DNA from: an uncultured delta proteobacterium
GTDB lineage: Bacteria > Desulfobacterota > Syntrophia > Syntrophales > Smithellaceae
NCBI GenBank assembly: GCA_903907985.1
Contig: CAIVQG010000051.1
Span: 75,271-139,270, forward strand
Reading direction: 5' to 3'
DNA: 64,000 nucleotides
Positions 8,788 to 18,058 of this stretch are shown here, in pieces; the first letter of the stretch is position 1, and the number at the start of each line of letters is the position of its first letter. Under the pieces are notes generated by a model. The model saw nothing but the letters and a program-made list of their open reading frames with translations, searched no databases and was not told the DNA's origin. The position numbers and the translations under genes are program-made.

Positions 8788-10020
8788 CTAATAGCTTCTT
8801 TCACCATGGGAGCTGATATCCAGGCCGACTTCCTCTTCCATAGGTGTAACCCGCAGTCCGATACTGGCATTTAACAGCCTGGCCAAGATGTAAGTCACTA
8901 CGAAAGAGAAGACAATCGTGACGATAACAGCCAGAATTTGAATGCCGATCTGACCGGGATTGCCGAAAAACAGGCCGTTAGCCCCATCTGCGTTGACGGA
9001 CACTGTTGCAAAAAGGCCGGCGGCTATCATGCCCCATACACTGGACATGCCGTGACAGGCCCATACATCCAGTGACTCGTCCAGTTTACGCCTCTCTCGA
9101 AAACGCATGGTATAGTAGGAAAGCGGTGCCGCGACGGCTCCCACAACCATGGCTGCCAGTGGGGTAATGTATCCCGATGCCGGGGTTACTGCTGCCAGAC
9201 CGACAACCATACCTGTGGCAATTCCCAGTGTACTGGGCCGGCCATCCAGCCAGGTCAGCATCATCCAGACCAAACCGGCCGTTGCAGCGGAAGTATTAGT
9301 TGTCAGGAGAGCATTAACCGCGACACCATTTGCAGCCAGAGCGCTGCCGGCGTTAAATCCGAACCAACCAACCCACAACAAACCTGCTCCCAGGACAGTG
9401 AGCGGAATGTTGTTCGGCTCTATAGGCGAATTACCGTAGCCCTTCCGCGGCCCGATAACCAATGCAAACGCAAGAGCCGAAAAACCGGCTGCAATATGCA
9501 CAACCGTCCCACCGGCGAAGTCAAGGACACCCATGGTTTTCAGCCAACCGCCTTGCCCCCAAACCCAGTGGCAGAGCGGATCATAGACCAGAGTAGCCCA
9601 GAGCAGGCTGAAGAGCAGAAAACCTTTGAATTTAACCCGCTCTACAAAGGCACCCGTTATCAGAGCCGGTGTGATAACAGCAAACATCATCTGAAAAGCG
9701 GCAAATAGTGTATGGGGAATGGTTTTGCTATAATCGGCATTTGGTGCGGCCCCTACCCCCTGAAATCCGAGAAAATTCAGACCTCCGATAAGACCGCCAA
9801 TATCTGAACCAAAGGCAAGAGAATAACCGTAGAGAATCCACTGTACTCCAATCAATGCCATGAAGATATAACTCAGGGTTAAAGTGGAAAGGACGTTTTT
9901 CCTGCGCACCATGCCACCATAAAAAAGTGCCAGTGCCGGCGTCATCAGTAAAACCAGAGAACAACACACCAAAATCCAGGCTGTGTCACCTGCGCTGATT
10001 TGAATACCCATTATTTGCAA
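8788..10020 (-). CDS. amtB: Ammonium transporter
   Basis: 410 residues with about 11 membrane spans. The Amt signature DFAGGTVVHIAAGFSALAFA carries the first twin-His histidine, and WACHGMSSVWGMIAAG the second; the phenylalanine gate region FGFNAGSALAANG is also recognizable. The N-terminus is DTAWILVCCSLVLLMTPALALFYGGMVR. It conducts ammonium/ammonia across the inner membrane under nitrogen limitation. AGGAGGA lies 8 nt upstream of the ATG. Transcription is predicted from the sigma-54 promoter at 10050-10065, and GlnK encoded downstream would gate it. Confidence 0.96.
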   Translation of the reverse strand: MQIMGIQISAGDTAWILVCCSLVLLMTPALALFYGGMVRRKNVLSTLTLSYIFMALIGVQWILYGYSLAFGSDIGGLIGGLNFLGFQGVGAAPNADYSKTIPHTLFAAFQMMFAVITPALITGAFVERVKFKGFLLFSLLWATLVYDPLCHWVWGQGGWLKTMGVLDFAGGTVVHIAAGFSALAFALVIGPRKGYGNSPIEPNNIPLTVLGAGLLWVGWFGFNAGSALAANGVAVNALLTTNTSAATAGLVWMMLTWLDGRPSTLGIATGMVVGLAAVTPASGYITPLAAMVVGAVAAPLSYYTMRFRERRKLDESLDVWACHGMSSVWGMIAAGLFATVSVNADGANGLFFGNPGQIGIQILAVIVTIVFSFVVTYILARLLNASIGLRVTPMEEEVGLDISSHGERSY

Positions 10021-10049
10021 TCCTCCTGAAGAGTAATTGCAACTGTATG

Positions 10050-10065
10050 AGCAATAAGCTTGCCA
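10050..10065 (-). promoter_or_regulatory. Sigma-54 promoter of amtB-glnK
   Basis: The minus strand reads TGGCAAGCTTATTGCT: the -24 TGGCA and -12 TTGC elements have the GG and GC dinucleotides exactly 10 bp apart, the defining spacing. It matches the consensus TGGCAC-G-N4-TTGCW at all but one core base. Transcription would start near 10039, leaving a leader of about 20 nt with the AGGAGGA site. amtB-glnK is a classical NtrC/sigma-54 target, so position and biology agree. Confidence 0.85.
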
Positions 10066-10332
10066 CCATTAAATTTCTTTTACAAACAAGATGTTATGAA
10101 GAGATGGTTTCTGCCGGATGGTACAATTTTGCGCAGTTAATAAAGACTTAAGACATAATTGTTTGTTTATGACCGAAGACTCACTTCCCCATCATGCATC
10201 CAGGAAGAGACCCTTTCCAATATACCACCATCTGTATAATAAAAGTATTCATTACAGAGAACTGCTCGGTGGGTTTGGATAAAATTGAAAATATTTGGCT
10301 GAAATTGAAACCGATAACCAAGGCAGCTCTTA
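10066..10332 (-). other. Non-coding region upstream of amtB
   Basis: About 270 bp between the sigma-54 promoter and the 3' end of nadC. Short ORFs here on the plus strand (10194-10379 and the start of 10295-10666) have no family resemblance and no ribosome binding site. The region is the expected place for enhancer sites of an NtrC-type activator, but I cannot point to a convincing palindromic pair. Confidence 0.5.
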
Positions 10333-11166
10333 TCACGTTATATTTAAGGAAATGTCGGCGGCGCGGACAGAGTGGGTGAGTTCGCCTATTGAGATCAAAT
10401 CCACACCGGTGGCGGCAATTGCCGCAATGTTGCTTAAGCTGACATTGCCGGAAGCTTCGACCAGCGCCCGGCCGCAGACCAGCTCTACTGCTTTTTTCAT
10501 TTCCGTCGTCGTCATGTTGTCAAGCATGATAATATCGACGCCGCAGCTGAGAGCGTCCTTCACTTCCTGCAGATTTTTTGTTTCCACTTCTATTTTCACG
10601 TTGTGGGGCAGGCTGCGTCTCTGCGCTTGGACTGCCGCGGTAATACTACCGGCGGCAGCAATGTGATTATCCTTAATCAGGACACCGTCATATAGCCCCA
10701 TGCGGTGATTAAATCCGCCGCCAATGCTCACAGCCATTTTATCGAGCAAACGCAGTCCGGGCATAGTCTTGCGGGTATCGAGAATTTTCGCCGTTGTTCC
10801 GCGGACAGCTGAGACATATTTACCAGTCAATGTGGCAATGCCGCACATCCGTTGTAAAATATTAAGAGCCACGCGCTCGGCCTGTAGAATATAAAACAAA
10901 CTGCCTGACACTTCGGCAATAATATCTCCGCTTTTTACCGTTTCTCCGTCGCAAACCGGCAAACTAAATTGGGCATGTTCATCCAGGAAGACGAAGACAT
11001 CTTGAAAGATCTCAATCCCGGCCACGACAAAATCATCTTTGGCAATGGCCTGCGCTTTGCCGCTGAGTTTGCGATCAACAATAGCGGTAGTCGTAATATC
11101 ACCCGTGCCGATATCTTCGGCCAGCGCCGCTTCAATTATCTTCTTTATTTGTTCGGAGACCATCAT
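10333..11166 (-). CDS. nadC: Nicotinate-nucleotide pyrophosphorylase (quinolinate phosphoribosyltransferase)
   Basis: 277 residues, normal length. Motifs: EDIGTGDITT near the N-terminus, ERVALNILQRMCGIAT, ILDTRKTMPGLRLLDKMAV, NHRMGLYDGVLIKDNHI (PRPP/quinolinate site) and VEVETKN. It converts quinolinate plus PRPP to nicotinate mononucleotide in de novo NAD synthesis; nadA and nadB are not in the window. Its start overlaps the valS stop by 4 bp, so it is translationally coupled to valS. Confidence 0.95.
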   Translation of the reverse strand: MMVSEQIKKIIEAALAEDIGTGDITTTAIVDRKLSGKAQAIAKDDFVVAGIEIFQDVFVFLDEHAQFSLPVCDGETVKSGDIIAEVSGSLFYILQAERVALNILQRMCGIATLTGKYVSAVRGTTAKILDTRKTMPGLRLLDKMAVSIGGGFNHRMGLYDGVLIKDNHIAAAGSITAAVQAQRRSLPHNVKIEVETKNLQEVKDALSCGVDIIMLDNMTTTEMKKAVELVCGRALVEASGNVSLSNIAAIAATGVDLISIGELTHSVRAADISLNIT

Positions 11167-13829
11167 GCTTGAATCTCTTTTAACTTATTCAACGCCTTCT
11201 CCAAAGCAGCATGGCGCTCCCGAGACTCTTTTAATTTATCTTCTTCCTTTTTGATGGCGGCTTCGGCGGCCTTTTCACAAAAATCACGATTAGCAAGCTT
11301 GCGTGAGCACTGGTCCAAATCTTTCTGCACCTTGCCAATTTCTTTCTCCAGGCGTGCTTTTTCACCAGCAATATCCACAATTCCGGACAGGGGCACAAAA
11401 ATCAGTAAGGGACCAACAACTCCGGTTGCCACTCCCTTGGGTTCAGCCAAATTTACTTCGACAACCATTGTCTCCAGATTAGACAGATTAATGATATAAT
11501 TATTTCCTGCTTCGACAATGCTCTTCATTTTTTCATCAGGGACGGAAATAAGCACCTGCAACTTGCGGGAAGGCGGTATTTGCATTTCCCCGCGAATATT
11601 GCGGATACTGGTGATAATATCCATCAGGAGTTCCATTTCTTTTTCGGCCGGAGTATCTTCCCAGGCAAGATCTGCAACAGGAAAAGAACTGACCATAATC
11701 GATTTTTCATCACTCCTATTTAACACCTGCCAGAGATCTTCGGTGACAAAAGGCATAAAGGGATGCAAAAGCAGCAGCATATTTTTAAAGACATCCTGCA
11801 GGGTGCGCTGCGTCGCGAGTCTTTGTTGCGGGCTGACTTTGCCATAAAATGCCGGTTTGCTTAATTCCAGATACCAGTCGCAGAATTCGTGCCAGACAAA
11901 GCGGTAAATGGTGGCAGCGGCATCATTGAAATGATATTCATCCAGACTGTGCGTGACTTCGGAAATGGCGCGGTTGAGTCTGGCTTTTATCCATTTATCG
12001 GAGAGAGAATCATCCGCCGTCGCGGTGCTGTTCTCATCATAGTCTTCCAGATTAGCAAAGGTCAGTTTAGAGGCGTTCCATATTTTATTGACAAAAAATT
12101 TGTAGCCTTCAATTCTCTCGGGAGACATGCGGACATCGCGCCCCTGAGCAGTGTACGCCGCGAGCGTAAAACGAAAAGCATCGGTACCGTATTGGTCGAT
12201 CATCACCAGCGGATCAATACTGTTGCCCTTGGATTTGCTCATCTTCTCGCCCTTTTCGTCGCGTACCAGAGCATGCAGGTAAACATCCTTAAAAGGGACT
12301 TCTTTCATTACATATATTCCCATCATCATCATCCGGGCAACCCAGAAGAAAAGAATATCGAAGCCGGTAATAAGCAGGGAAGTCGGGTAAAAAGTTTGCA
12401 GGGCTTTTGTTTTATTAGGCCAGCCTAAAGTGGAAAAAGGCCAGAGTGCAGAACTGAACCAGGTATCGAGTACATCTTCATCCTGCTTCAAAGATGTGCC
12501 GCCGCAATCCGGGCATTTATCGGGATCGATTGTCGATACAATAACTTTACCGCACCCGCCGCAATACCAGACGGGAATACGGTGTCCCCACCATAACTGC
12601 CGGGAAATACACCAGTCACGAATGTTGTTCATCCATTCAAAATAAGTGGCCTCCCAGGTACCGGGAAGTATCTTTGTCTTCCCTTTAACCACGGCAGCAA
12701 TAGCCTGTTTGGCCAACGGCTTTATTTTCACGAACCACTGTTTGGAAACCATCGGCTCAATGTCTGTCTTGCAGCGATAGCACTGGCCGATGCTATGGAC
12801 ATAAGGCTCGGTTTTTACGAGATAGCCGCCCTTCTCCAAATCGGCAATAACCCGATTGCGCGCTTCATAGCGATCCAGGCCTTTATAAACTCCGCCGCAT
12901 TCATTGATGTTGCCACTGCCATCAATAACAGTGATAATTTCCAAATTGTGCCGCTGAGCAATGGCAAAGTCATTCGGATCAGAACCAGGCGTAATCTTAA
13001 CGGCGCCGGAACCGAAATCAGTAGTAACATACTCATCGGCAATGATCGGAATTGTCTTGTTAACTAACGGCAGAATGACATATTTGCCGATCACATCCCT
13101 GTATCTGTCATCGTTGGGATTAACGGCTACGGCCGTGTCACCCAGCATGGTTTCCGGACGGGTGGTGGCCACTATTATTTCCCCTGCGCCATCGGCAAAC
13201 GGATAACGGATATCCCAGAGGGAACTCTGATCCTGCTTGAATTCTACTTCTAAATCGGAAATGGCCGTATGACAACGCGGGCACCAGTTTACAATATAAT
13301 CACCCTGATAAATCATGTCGTCATTGTAAAGACGCACAAATACTTCCCGCACTGCCTTGGACAAACCTTCATCCATGGTGAAACGCTCACGCTCCCAATC
13401 GCAGGAACAACCCAATCTCTTGAGTTGGTTAATAATGACGCCGCCGTATTTTTCCTTCCATTCCCAAACCCGGGCCACAAATTTTTCCCGGCCTAAATCA
13501 TGGCGCGTTTTCCCTTCGCGAGCCATCTCCTGCTCGACAACATTCTGGGTGGCAATCCCCGCATGATCCATTCCCGGCATCCAGAGAGTATTGTAGCCCT
13601 GCATTCTTTTAAAGCGGATAATAATATCTTGAAGAGTATTATTCAAGGCATGTCCCATGTGCAGCATCCCGGTTACGTTGGGAGGCGGAATGACGATGGA
13701 AAAAGCCTCAGCGTCGCTTTTGTCTTGTGCATGGAATAGCTTATTTCTTATCCAGTAGTCGTATAATCTCTTTTCTGTTTCGTGCGGCTCAAATGCTTTG
13801 CTTAACTCTCTTGTTGCCATTTTACTCAT
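11163..13829 (-). CDS. valS: Valyl-tRNA synthetase
   Basis: 888 residues, the usual size. Class I signatures: the HIGH-equivalent in PPPNVTGMLHMGHALN and KMSKSKGNSIDP; the editing domain sits between them (TTRPETMLGDTAVAVNP). A Zn-binding pair YCGGCGK and CPDCGG lies in the connecting region. The C-terminal coiled-coil arm (about 815-885) is rich in Lys and Glu, as in bacterial ValS. Charges tRNA-Val and hydrolyses mischarged Thr. The first Met (13829) is chosen since GGGAGA precedes it; a second Met four codons in is also possible. nadC overlaps its end. Confidence 0.97.
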   Translation of the reverse strand: MSKMATRELSKAFEPHETEKRLYDYWIRNKLFHAQDKSDAEAFSIVIPPPNVTGMLHMGHALNNTLQDIIIRFKRMQGYNTLWMPGMDHAGIATQNVVEQEMAREGKTRHDLGREKFVARVWEWKEKYGGVIINQLKRLGCSCDWERERFTMDEGLSKAVREVFVRLYNDDMIYQGDYIVNWCPRCHTAISDLEVEFKQDQSSLWDIRYPFADGAGEIIVATTRPETMLGDTAVAVNPNDDRYRDVIGKYVILPLVNKTIPIIADEYVTTDFGSGAVKITPGSDPNDFAIAQRHNLEIITVIDGSGNINECGGVYKGLDRYEARNRVIADLEKGGYLVKTEPYVHSIGQCYRCKTDIEPMVSKQWFVKIKPLAKQAIAAVVKGKTKILPGTWEATYFEWMNNIRDWCISRQLWWGHRIPVWYCGGCGKVIVSTIDPDKCPDCGGTSLKQDEDVLDTWFSSALWPFSTLGWPNKTKALQTFYPTSLLITGFDILFFWVARMMMMGIYVMKEVPFKDVYLHALVRDEKGEKMSKSKGNSIDPLVMIDQYGTDAFRFTLAAYTAQGRDVRMSPERIEGYKFFVNKIWNASKLTFANLEDYDENSTATADDSLSDKWIKARLNRAISEVTHSLDEYHFNDAAATIYRFVWHEFCDWYLELSKPAFYGKVSPQQRLATQRTLQDVFKNMLLLLHPFMPFVTEDLWQVLNRSDEKSIMVSSFPVADLAWEDTPAEKEMELLMDIITSIRNIRGEMQIPPSRKLQVLISVPDEKMKSIVEAGNNYIINLSNLETMVVEVNLAEPKGVATGVVGPLLIFVPLSGIVDIAGEKARLEKEIGKVQKDLDQCSRKLANRDFCEKAAEAAIKKEEDKLKESRERHAALEKALNKLKEIQA

Positions 13830-13855
13830 CTATCTCCCATCTAATTTATAAAAAC

Positions 13856-13876
13856 AAAAGGGCTTTTCGCCCTTTT
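13856..13876 (-). terminator. Rho-independent terminator-like hairpin
   Basis: Perfect stem AAAAGGGC / GCCCTTTT with a 5-nt loop, followed on the minus strand by a G and a TTTTT run, and flanked by T-rich sequence on the plus strand too. It lies between valS and the TPR lipoprotein gene, so it probably backs up the hairpin at 13910-13940 in ending the upstream lipoprotein transcript. Confidence 0.6.
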
Positions 13877-13909
13877 ATTTTGTCTTTTCCGAAAAGTACC
13901 GATCAAAAT

Positions 13910-13940
13910 ACAGGCGGGGCATAACTTATGTCCCGCCTGT
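13910..13940 (-). terminator. Terminator of the TPR/SLH lipoprotein gene
   Basis: Long hairpin ACAGGCGGG...CCCGCCTGT with CATAA/TTATG continuing the pairing in its upper stem and a following ATTTT on the minus strand. It starts about 27 bp after the stop of the gene at 13967-15136. Confidence 0.65.
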
Positions 13941-13966
13941 ATTTATTTCATTTTATTCAAGTGCAA

Positions 13967-15136
13967 TTAATCAAATTTTAACTCTTGCTTAATCTTTCGA
14001 ATAATCAAAAGGGCGTCCACACCGGGTACCGGATTCAAAGGCGCAAATTCACCGGAAGTCATATCTTTGGCCTCCATAATACCGCGGGAGGTAACCACCA
14101 TAATCGCATTGAAATAAGGCAAATCAGCCCTCAAATCGGGGAAAGGCGAGGTGGAACCGATGAATTTCGTAGCCAGAGAATTGTCGCCGGTAACCTTGAT
14201 TAATATATCTTCCAGCATCATGGCATAGGCAGCACGGGTAATTATTTCTGCCGGATGGAAATTGCCGTCCGGATAGTTCTCCAGGCCCCGTACACCAATT
14301 TCCAGAATCCCTTCAATATCCGCCTTCAGGGGATGATCGGCAATATCCTTAGCCGTTATTTTGGCCGGTCCGGCAACGGCAGCCTTTTCCGGATCCTTGA
14401 ACGATGTGTCAAAAGTTTTGAGTGTCCGTTTTTTATAAAGTACATCTATTTTCATTTCTTCCAGGAATAACGCCGCCGCATCCGCGCGGGTAATACGGTC
14501 AACAATGGCGATAATTTTCCCATTAATTGTTCCCGGCATTGCCCGTTGAATTTTTTGTATTAAATTCCACTGAACATCGGCTTCGCTGATATAATCGGTT
14601 TTCAGCTCGAGCACTTTAGCAAACATCCGGCCTGCCAGATCGAATTCCAAACCGGCCTTATAGGCCAATCCCATGAAATAATAGGCCGGAGCATGTTTAG
14701 CGTCTGTAAGAATGGCACTATCAAATTCATCTTTAGCTAGATCCAGCCACTTCTTCTCCAGTTTGCTTTGGGTGAAGTAACGGATACGACTGACATATAC
14801 GAAAAGTTTTTCATCATCGGCTTTAGCATGTTTCCAGCCCAGTTTAAGGTTGTCCCAGGCGGCAGCAAAATCGCCGGTAGCCGTCTTAACCAGAGCAATA
14901 CCCGTATACGCTTTAGAAAATTTGGGATCAAGCGAAGTGGCCAATTCAAATTCCCGCTGCGCATCACCATATTTTGCCTGATCAAGAAGACGCAAACCGG
15001 TATAAGTATGATGTTCCGGAGTATCTAACTGACTGGTCGGCACCCGTGCTTTAGGTCCGCAGGAAATCAATAATAAAATTGCCGTGAAAAGCATGAAGTA
15101 AGTGACTAATTTTTTTATTCTCATTTGACTTATCAT
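13967..15136 (-). CDS. TPR lipoprotein with SLH-like C-terminal region
   Basis: 389 residues. The signal MRIKKLVTYFMLFTAILLLISC gives a lipobox (LISC) about 26 residues from the ORF start. Residues 40-190 are tetratricopeptide-like helices (KYGDAQREFELATSLDPKFSKAYTGIA). The C-terminal part has two SLH-type segments: ITRADAAALFLEE plus YPDGNFHPAEIITRAAYAMML, and FPDLRADLPYFNAI with FAPLNPVPGVDALLII. The pattern of D/P-x-F-x-P-x-x-x-[IV]-[TS]-R is typical of S-layer-homology repeats. Probably an outer-membrane-attached structural or assembly protein. AAAGGAGA precedes the first ATG; a second Met lies 4 codons on. It is monocistronic with two hairpins after it. Confidence 0.7.
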   Translation of the reverse strand: MISQMRIKKLVTYFMLFTAILLLISCGPKARVPTSQLDTPEHHTYTGLRLLDQAKYGDAQREFELATSLDPKFSKAYTGIALVKTATGDFAAAWDNLKLGWKHAKADDEKLFVYVSRIRYFTQSKLEKKWLDLAKDEFDSAILTDAKHAPAYYFMGLAYKAGLEFDLAGRMFAKVLELKTDYISEADVQWNLIQKIQRAMPGTINGKIIAIVDRITRADAAALFLEEMKIDVLYKKRTLKTFDTSFKDPEKAAVAGPAKITAKDIADHPLKADIEGILEIGVRGLENYPDGNFHPAEIITRAAYAMMLEDILIKVTGDNSLATKFIGSTSPFPDLRADLPYFNAIMVVTSRGIMEAKDMTSGEFAPLNPVPGVDALLIIRKIKQELKFD

Positions 15137-15235
15137 ATTATTTCTCCTTTCATTGAAGGCTTCAATGTGCTCGCGATAAAAATGCTTTTTTATCTCTCAA
15201 ACGCTGTATATAATTAGCCGCAGAGGCTTCCGAAG

Positions 15236-16189
15236 TCAAGCAATATTGCATTTTTCGTCACCCCGCTCTGCCGCCTTTAAAAATGATCCCACACTTTTAT
15301 TTATTTCATCTGACTGTTCAGAAGAATACCATGAAATTTCTTTATCCGCGGCAAACCAGGTCATTTGCCGTTTGGCGTAGAGCCATGTCTCTCGTTTGAT
15401 CAGATGAACAGTCTTTTCCCAATCATTTTTCCCGCTTAAAAAATCAGTCATTTGCTTATATCCCAGTGATTGCATTGGCTTAAGATCTTCTCCATAACCG
15501 CGTGCAAGCAACCATCTAACTTCATCCAAGAGTCCCGAGGCAATCATTTTGTCGGACCTTTCGGCAATTCTCTTTTTGAGTTCCTCACGATCTATTTTCA
15601 AACCGAATTTGCATGTATGGTAATTATTATCGCGAAAAGCCTGCCTTTTCTGTATATCCACAATAGATTCGCCGGTTTGCTCCAGAACTTCCAGTGCCCG
15701 TATTACCCGCACGGAATCATTGGAATTAATTCGCAGCGCTGCCTCCTTATCCCTTTGCTGCAACAGATTATAAAGATACTCCTTGCCCTGCGAATCACGC
15801 AGGCATCGATAAAAGTTCCTGATGTTCTCATCGACTTTCGGTGTTTCGATAATACCCTTAAGCAATGCCCGGATATAAAGACCTGTTCCCCCGGCAATAA
15901 AAACAGGCTTATGCGACTTAGCCATATTTTCGATAATTTTATGTGCCTGTTCCGTAAAAACAGCGGCATTGAATTCCTCATCCGGATAAACAATATCAAT
16001 TAGATGATGTTTGACCTTATTTCTTTCCTCGATAGTTGGTTTGGCCGTGCCGATATCCAAAAAGCGGTATACTTGCAGAGAATCAGCGCTGATTATTTCG
16101 CCGCCAAATGCTAAGGCTAAATCCATCGCCAATTTTGTTTTGCCTGTTGCTGTGGGCGAATTAATGATGACCAGAGGCAATTTATTCAT
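15236..16189 (-). CDS. miaA: tRNA dimethylallyltransferase
   Basis: The ORF track extends upstream to 16297 into mutL. The Met at 16189 is the real start: GAGGAAATAACAAAATG gives a ribosome binding site and the protein then begins MNKLPLVIINSPTATGKTKLA, the P-loop at the expected place. This gives 317 residues, normal for MiaA. SADSLQVYRFLDIGTAKPT and the region FIAGGTGLYIRALL are family hallmarks. It adds dimethylallyl to A37 of tRNAs reading UNN codons. It follows mutL by 4 bp, the usual mutL-miaA order. Confidence 0.95.
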   Translation of the reverse strand: MNKLPLVIINSPTATGKTKLAMDLALAFGGEIISADSLQVYRFLDIGTAKPTIEERNKVKHHLIDIVYPDEEFNAAVFTEQAHKIIENMAKSHKPVFIAGGTGLYIRALLKGIIETPKVDENIRNFYRCLRDSQGKEYLYNLLQQRDKEAALRINSNDSVRVIRALEVLEQTGESIVDIQKRQAFRDNNYHTCKFGLKIDREELKKRIAERSDKMIASGLLDEVRWLLARGYGEDLKPMQSLGYKQMTDFLSGKNDWEKTVHLIKRETWLYAKRQMTWFAADKEISWYSSEQSDEINKSVGSFLKAAERGDEKCNIA

Positions 16190-16193
16190 TTTG

Positions 16194-17993
16194 TTATTTC
16201 CTCTTAAACATCCTTTCGATTTCGCCCAAAGAAAAATTAACAATAATCGGCCGGCCATGAGGACAGGTAGCATTGTTTGGCGTAGCCTCCAAATCACGGC
16301 AGAGCGCCATTATTTCTTCCGACGTAAGAACACTATTGGCCTTGATGGCGGCCCGGCAAGCCAGTGCCGCCAATATTTTTTCCTTTCTTTCCTGCAAACT
16401 CGGCAATGAATTTTGATCGGCCAGCTGGTCCGCGATATCGGCGATTATTTCGCGAGCCTGTATTGGCGGTAAAATTGCCGGCAGTGCCTTGATCACAACA
16501 GCATCACGGCCGAATATTTCCACTTCCAGGCCGATTTCCTGTAAAAATTCAGTGTATCCGGGAAAAAGGGCTATCTGACCGGGGCTTAAATTGACAACTT
16601 CGGGCAAAAGCAGGGGCTGACTGATAATTTTCTCACTTGCCGATTTTTTTAATTCTTCAAAAACAATCCTTTCATGCGCGGCATGTTGATCAAGCAGAAT
16701 AAAACCGTTGTTCCCGGCAAAAATCAGATAGGTATTGGCAAATTGTCCCAAATAGTTAAGGTTGGTGAAAACTATTGGTTCCTTTTGCGGGTAGTCAGTG
16801 CCGGTTGCAGGCGCTTCCTTTACTCCTAACTCTTCCACTGGCGAACGGAACAACAAATCAGTAGAAATTGCCTGTTGCAGATTTTGCCGGGAATATAATC
16901 CGGCTGAACCGGGTGGAAAGTTTTCGGCAGGCCGCCGGAAAGTCGGTAATTGTGTCTTTTCCCGGGGCGCTAACCGATAGACAAACCCGCCTTTGGGCGC
17001 ATCACCTGCGGCCAGACTCTGCGCAATCGTCCGTGAAACTAAGTCATGGATATTGCGGGAATCTTTAAACCGTACTTCCATTTTGGCCGGATGGACATTG
17101 ACGTCGACATCGTCGCCCGGCAAATCCAGAAACAAAACTGCGGCCGGATATCTTCTCGCTTCAATGATCTGGCGATAGGCTGACAATACTGCATGACTTA
17201 CGATATTATCGCGTACAAAACGTTTATTGACAAACAAAAATATGTTTTTGGAATTAGACCGAGTAAACTCGGGCCGCGAAATAAAGCCGGACAATTGAAC
17301 ATTTTCTTTTTCTCCCTCGACGGATAAACAATGGTCGGAAAAATCGGCCCCCATTACCATAGCAATTCTTTCGGATATATCCTTTGCTTCCGGTGCGGCA
17401 AATATCTCCCGTCCATTAGCTAATACTTTAAAACGGACTTCCGGATGGGCCAAAGCCAGACGCGTAATTGCATCCAGACACAAACTTTGTTCCGTTGGTT
17501 CGGTTTTTAAAAACTTGCGACGCGCAGGAACATTTTCAAATATTTTTGTCACATGGATTTGTGTTCCGGCAGGGCAACCGGCAGGCGCTATTTCTTTAAT
17601 TACACCCCCCTCGACGACAGCTCGTGTGCCGGCCAAGTCTTCGGGACGCCTTGTGAGTAATTCCACCCGGGCAATGGACGCGATACTGGGCATTGCCTCG
17701 CCACGGAAACCGAAAGATGCCACCCGGTAAATATCTTCAAATTGCTGGATTTTACTGGTGGCATGCCTTTCAAAAACCAAGGCGACATCTTCGTATTCTA
17801 TCCCCGCCCCATTGTCAATTATCTCAATTGATGCACAGCCGCCTTTCTCCAGTTCCACCCGGATATCGCGAGCTCCGGCATCAATGGAATTTTCCACCAT
17901 CTCTTTGACAATTGATGCGGGCCGCTCCACCACTTCACCGGCAGCGATTTTGTTGGCTATTTCTTCTGATAGAACAACGATACGTCCTGACAA
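16194..17993 (-). CDS. mutL: DNA mismatch repair protein MutL
   Basis: 599 residues. The GHKL ATPase N-terminus has NKIAAGEVVERPASIVKE, DNGAGI, RHATSKI and FGFRGEAMPSI. The C-terminal domain contains LDQHAAHERIVFEE (about residue 432), which matches the DQHA-x2-E-x4-E metal-binding motif of nicking MutL proteins, plus ACR and CPHGRP motifs. It should therefore be an endonuclease-competent MutL, as in bacteria lacking MutH. The start is TTG with CAGGAG upstream. mutS is not in the window. Confidence 0.96.
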   Translation of the reverse strand: MSGRIVVLSEEIANKIAAGEVVERPASIVKEMVENSIDAGARDIRVELEKGGCASIEIIDNGAGIEYEDVALVFERHATSKIQQFEDIYRVASFGFRGEAMPSIASIARVELLTRRPEDLAGTRAVVEGGVIKEIAPAGCPAGTQIHVTKIFENVPARRKFLKTEPTEQSLCLDAITRLALAHPEVRFKVLANGREIFAAPEAKDISERIAMVMGADFSDHCLSVEGEKENVQLSGFISRPEFTRSNSKNIFLFVNKRFVRDNIVSHAVLSAYRQIIEARRYPAAVLFLDLPGDDVDVNVHPAKMEVRFKDSRNIHDLVSRTIAQSLAAGDAPKGGFVYRLAPREKTQLPTFRRPAENFPPGSAGLYSRQNLQQAISTDLLFRSPVEELGVKEAPATGTDYPQKEPIVFTNLNYLGQFANTYLIFAGNNGFILLDQHAAHERIVFEELKKSASEKIISQPLLLPEVVNLSPGQIALFPGYTEFLQEIGLEVEIFGRDAVVIKALPAILPPIQAREIIADIADQLADQNSLPSLQERKEKILAALACRAAIKANSVLTSEEIMALCRDLEATPNNATCPHGRPIIVNFSLGEIERMFKRK

Positions 17994-18013
17994 TTTTTTA
18001 GCTCCTGTTAGTT

Positions 18014-18052
18014 GACTGAAGACTGAAGGCCGAAGACGGAAGGCTTTCAGGT
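18014..18052 (+). repeat. Dispersed CTGAAG-type repeat, copy 1
   Basis: Contains GACTGAAGACTGAAGGC and ends GACGGAAGGCTTTCAGG. It lies between the mutL start and the end of the toxin gene. It shares the core of copies at 18725, 34743, 35740, 38010 and 38408. Its last 17 bases match copy 2 at all but one position, in the same orientation, so the toxin-antitoxin pair lies between two direct copies. Confidence 0.8.
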
Positions 18053-18058
18053 AGGTGG

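Noticed and set aside
10194-10666. Plus-strand ORFs across the amtB upstream region and nadC end
   Set aside because: No similarity to known proteins and mostly antisense to nadC. The region is better explained as regulatory.
11889-12428. 179-residue plus-strand ORF inside valS
   Set aside because: Antisense to a fully conserved valS; no ribosome binding site or family motif.
15470-16003. 177-residue plus-strand ORF inside miaA
   Set aside because: Antisense shadow of miaA.
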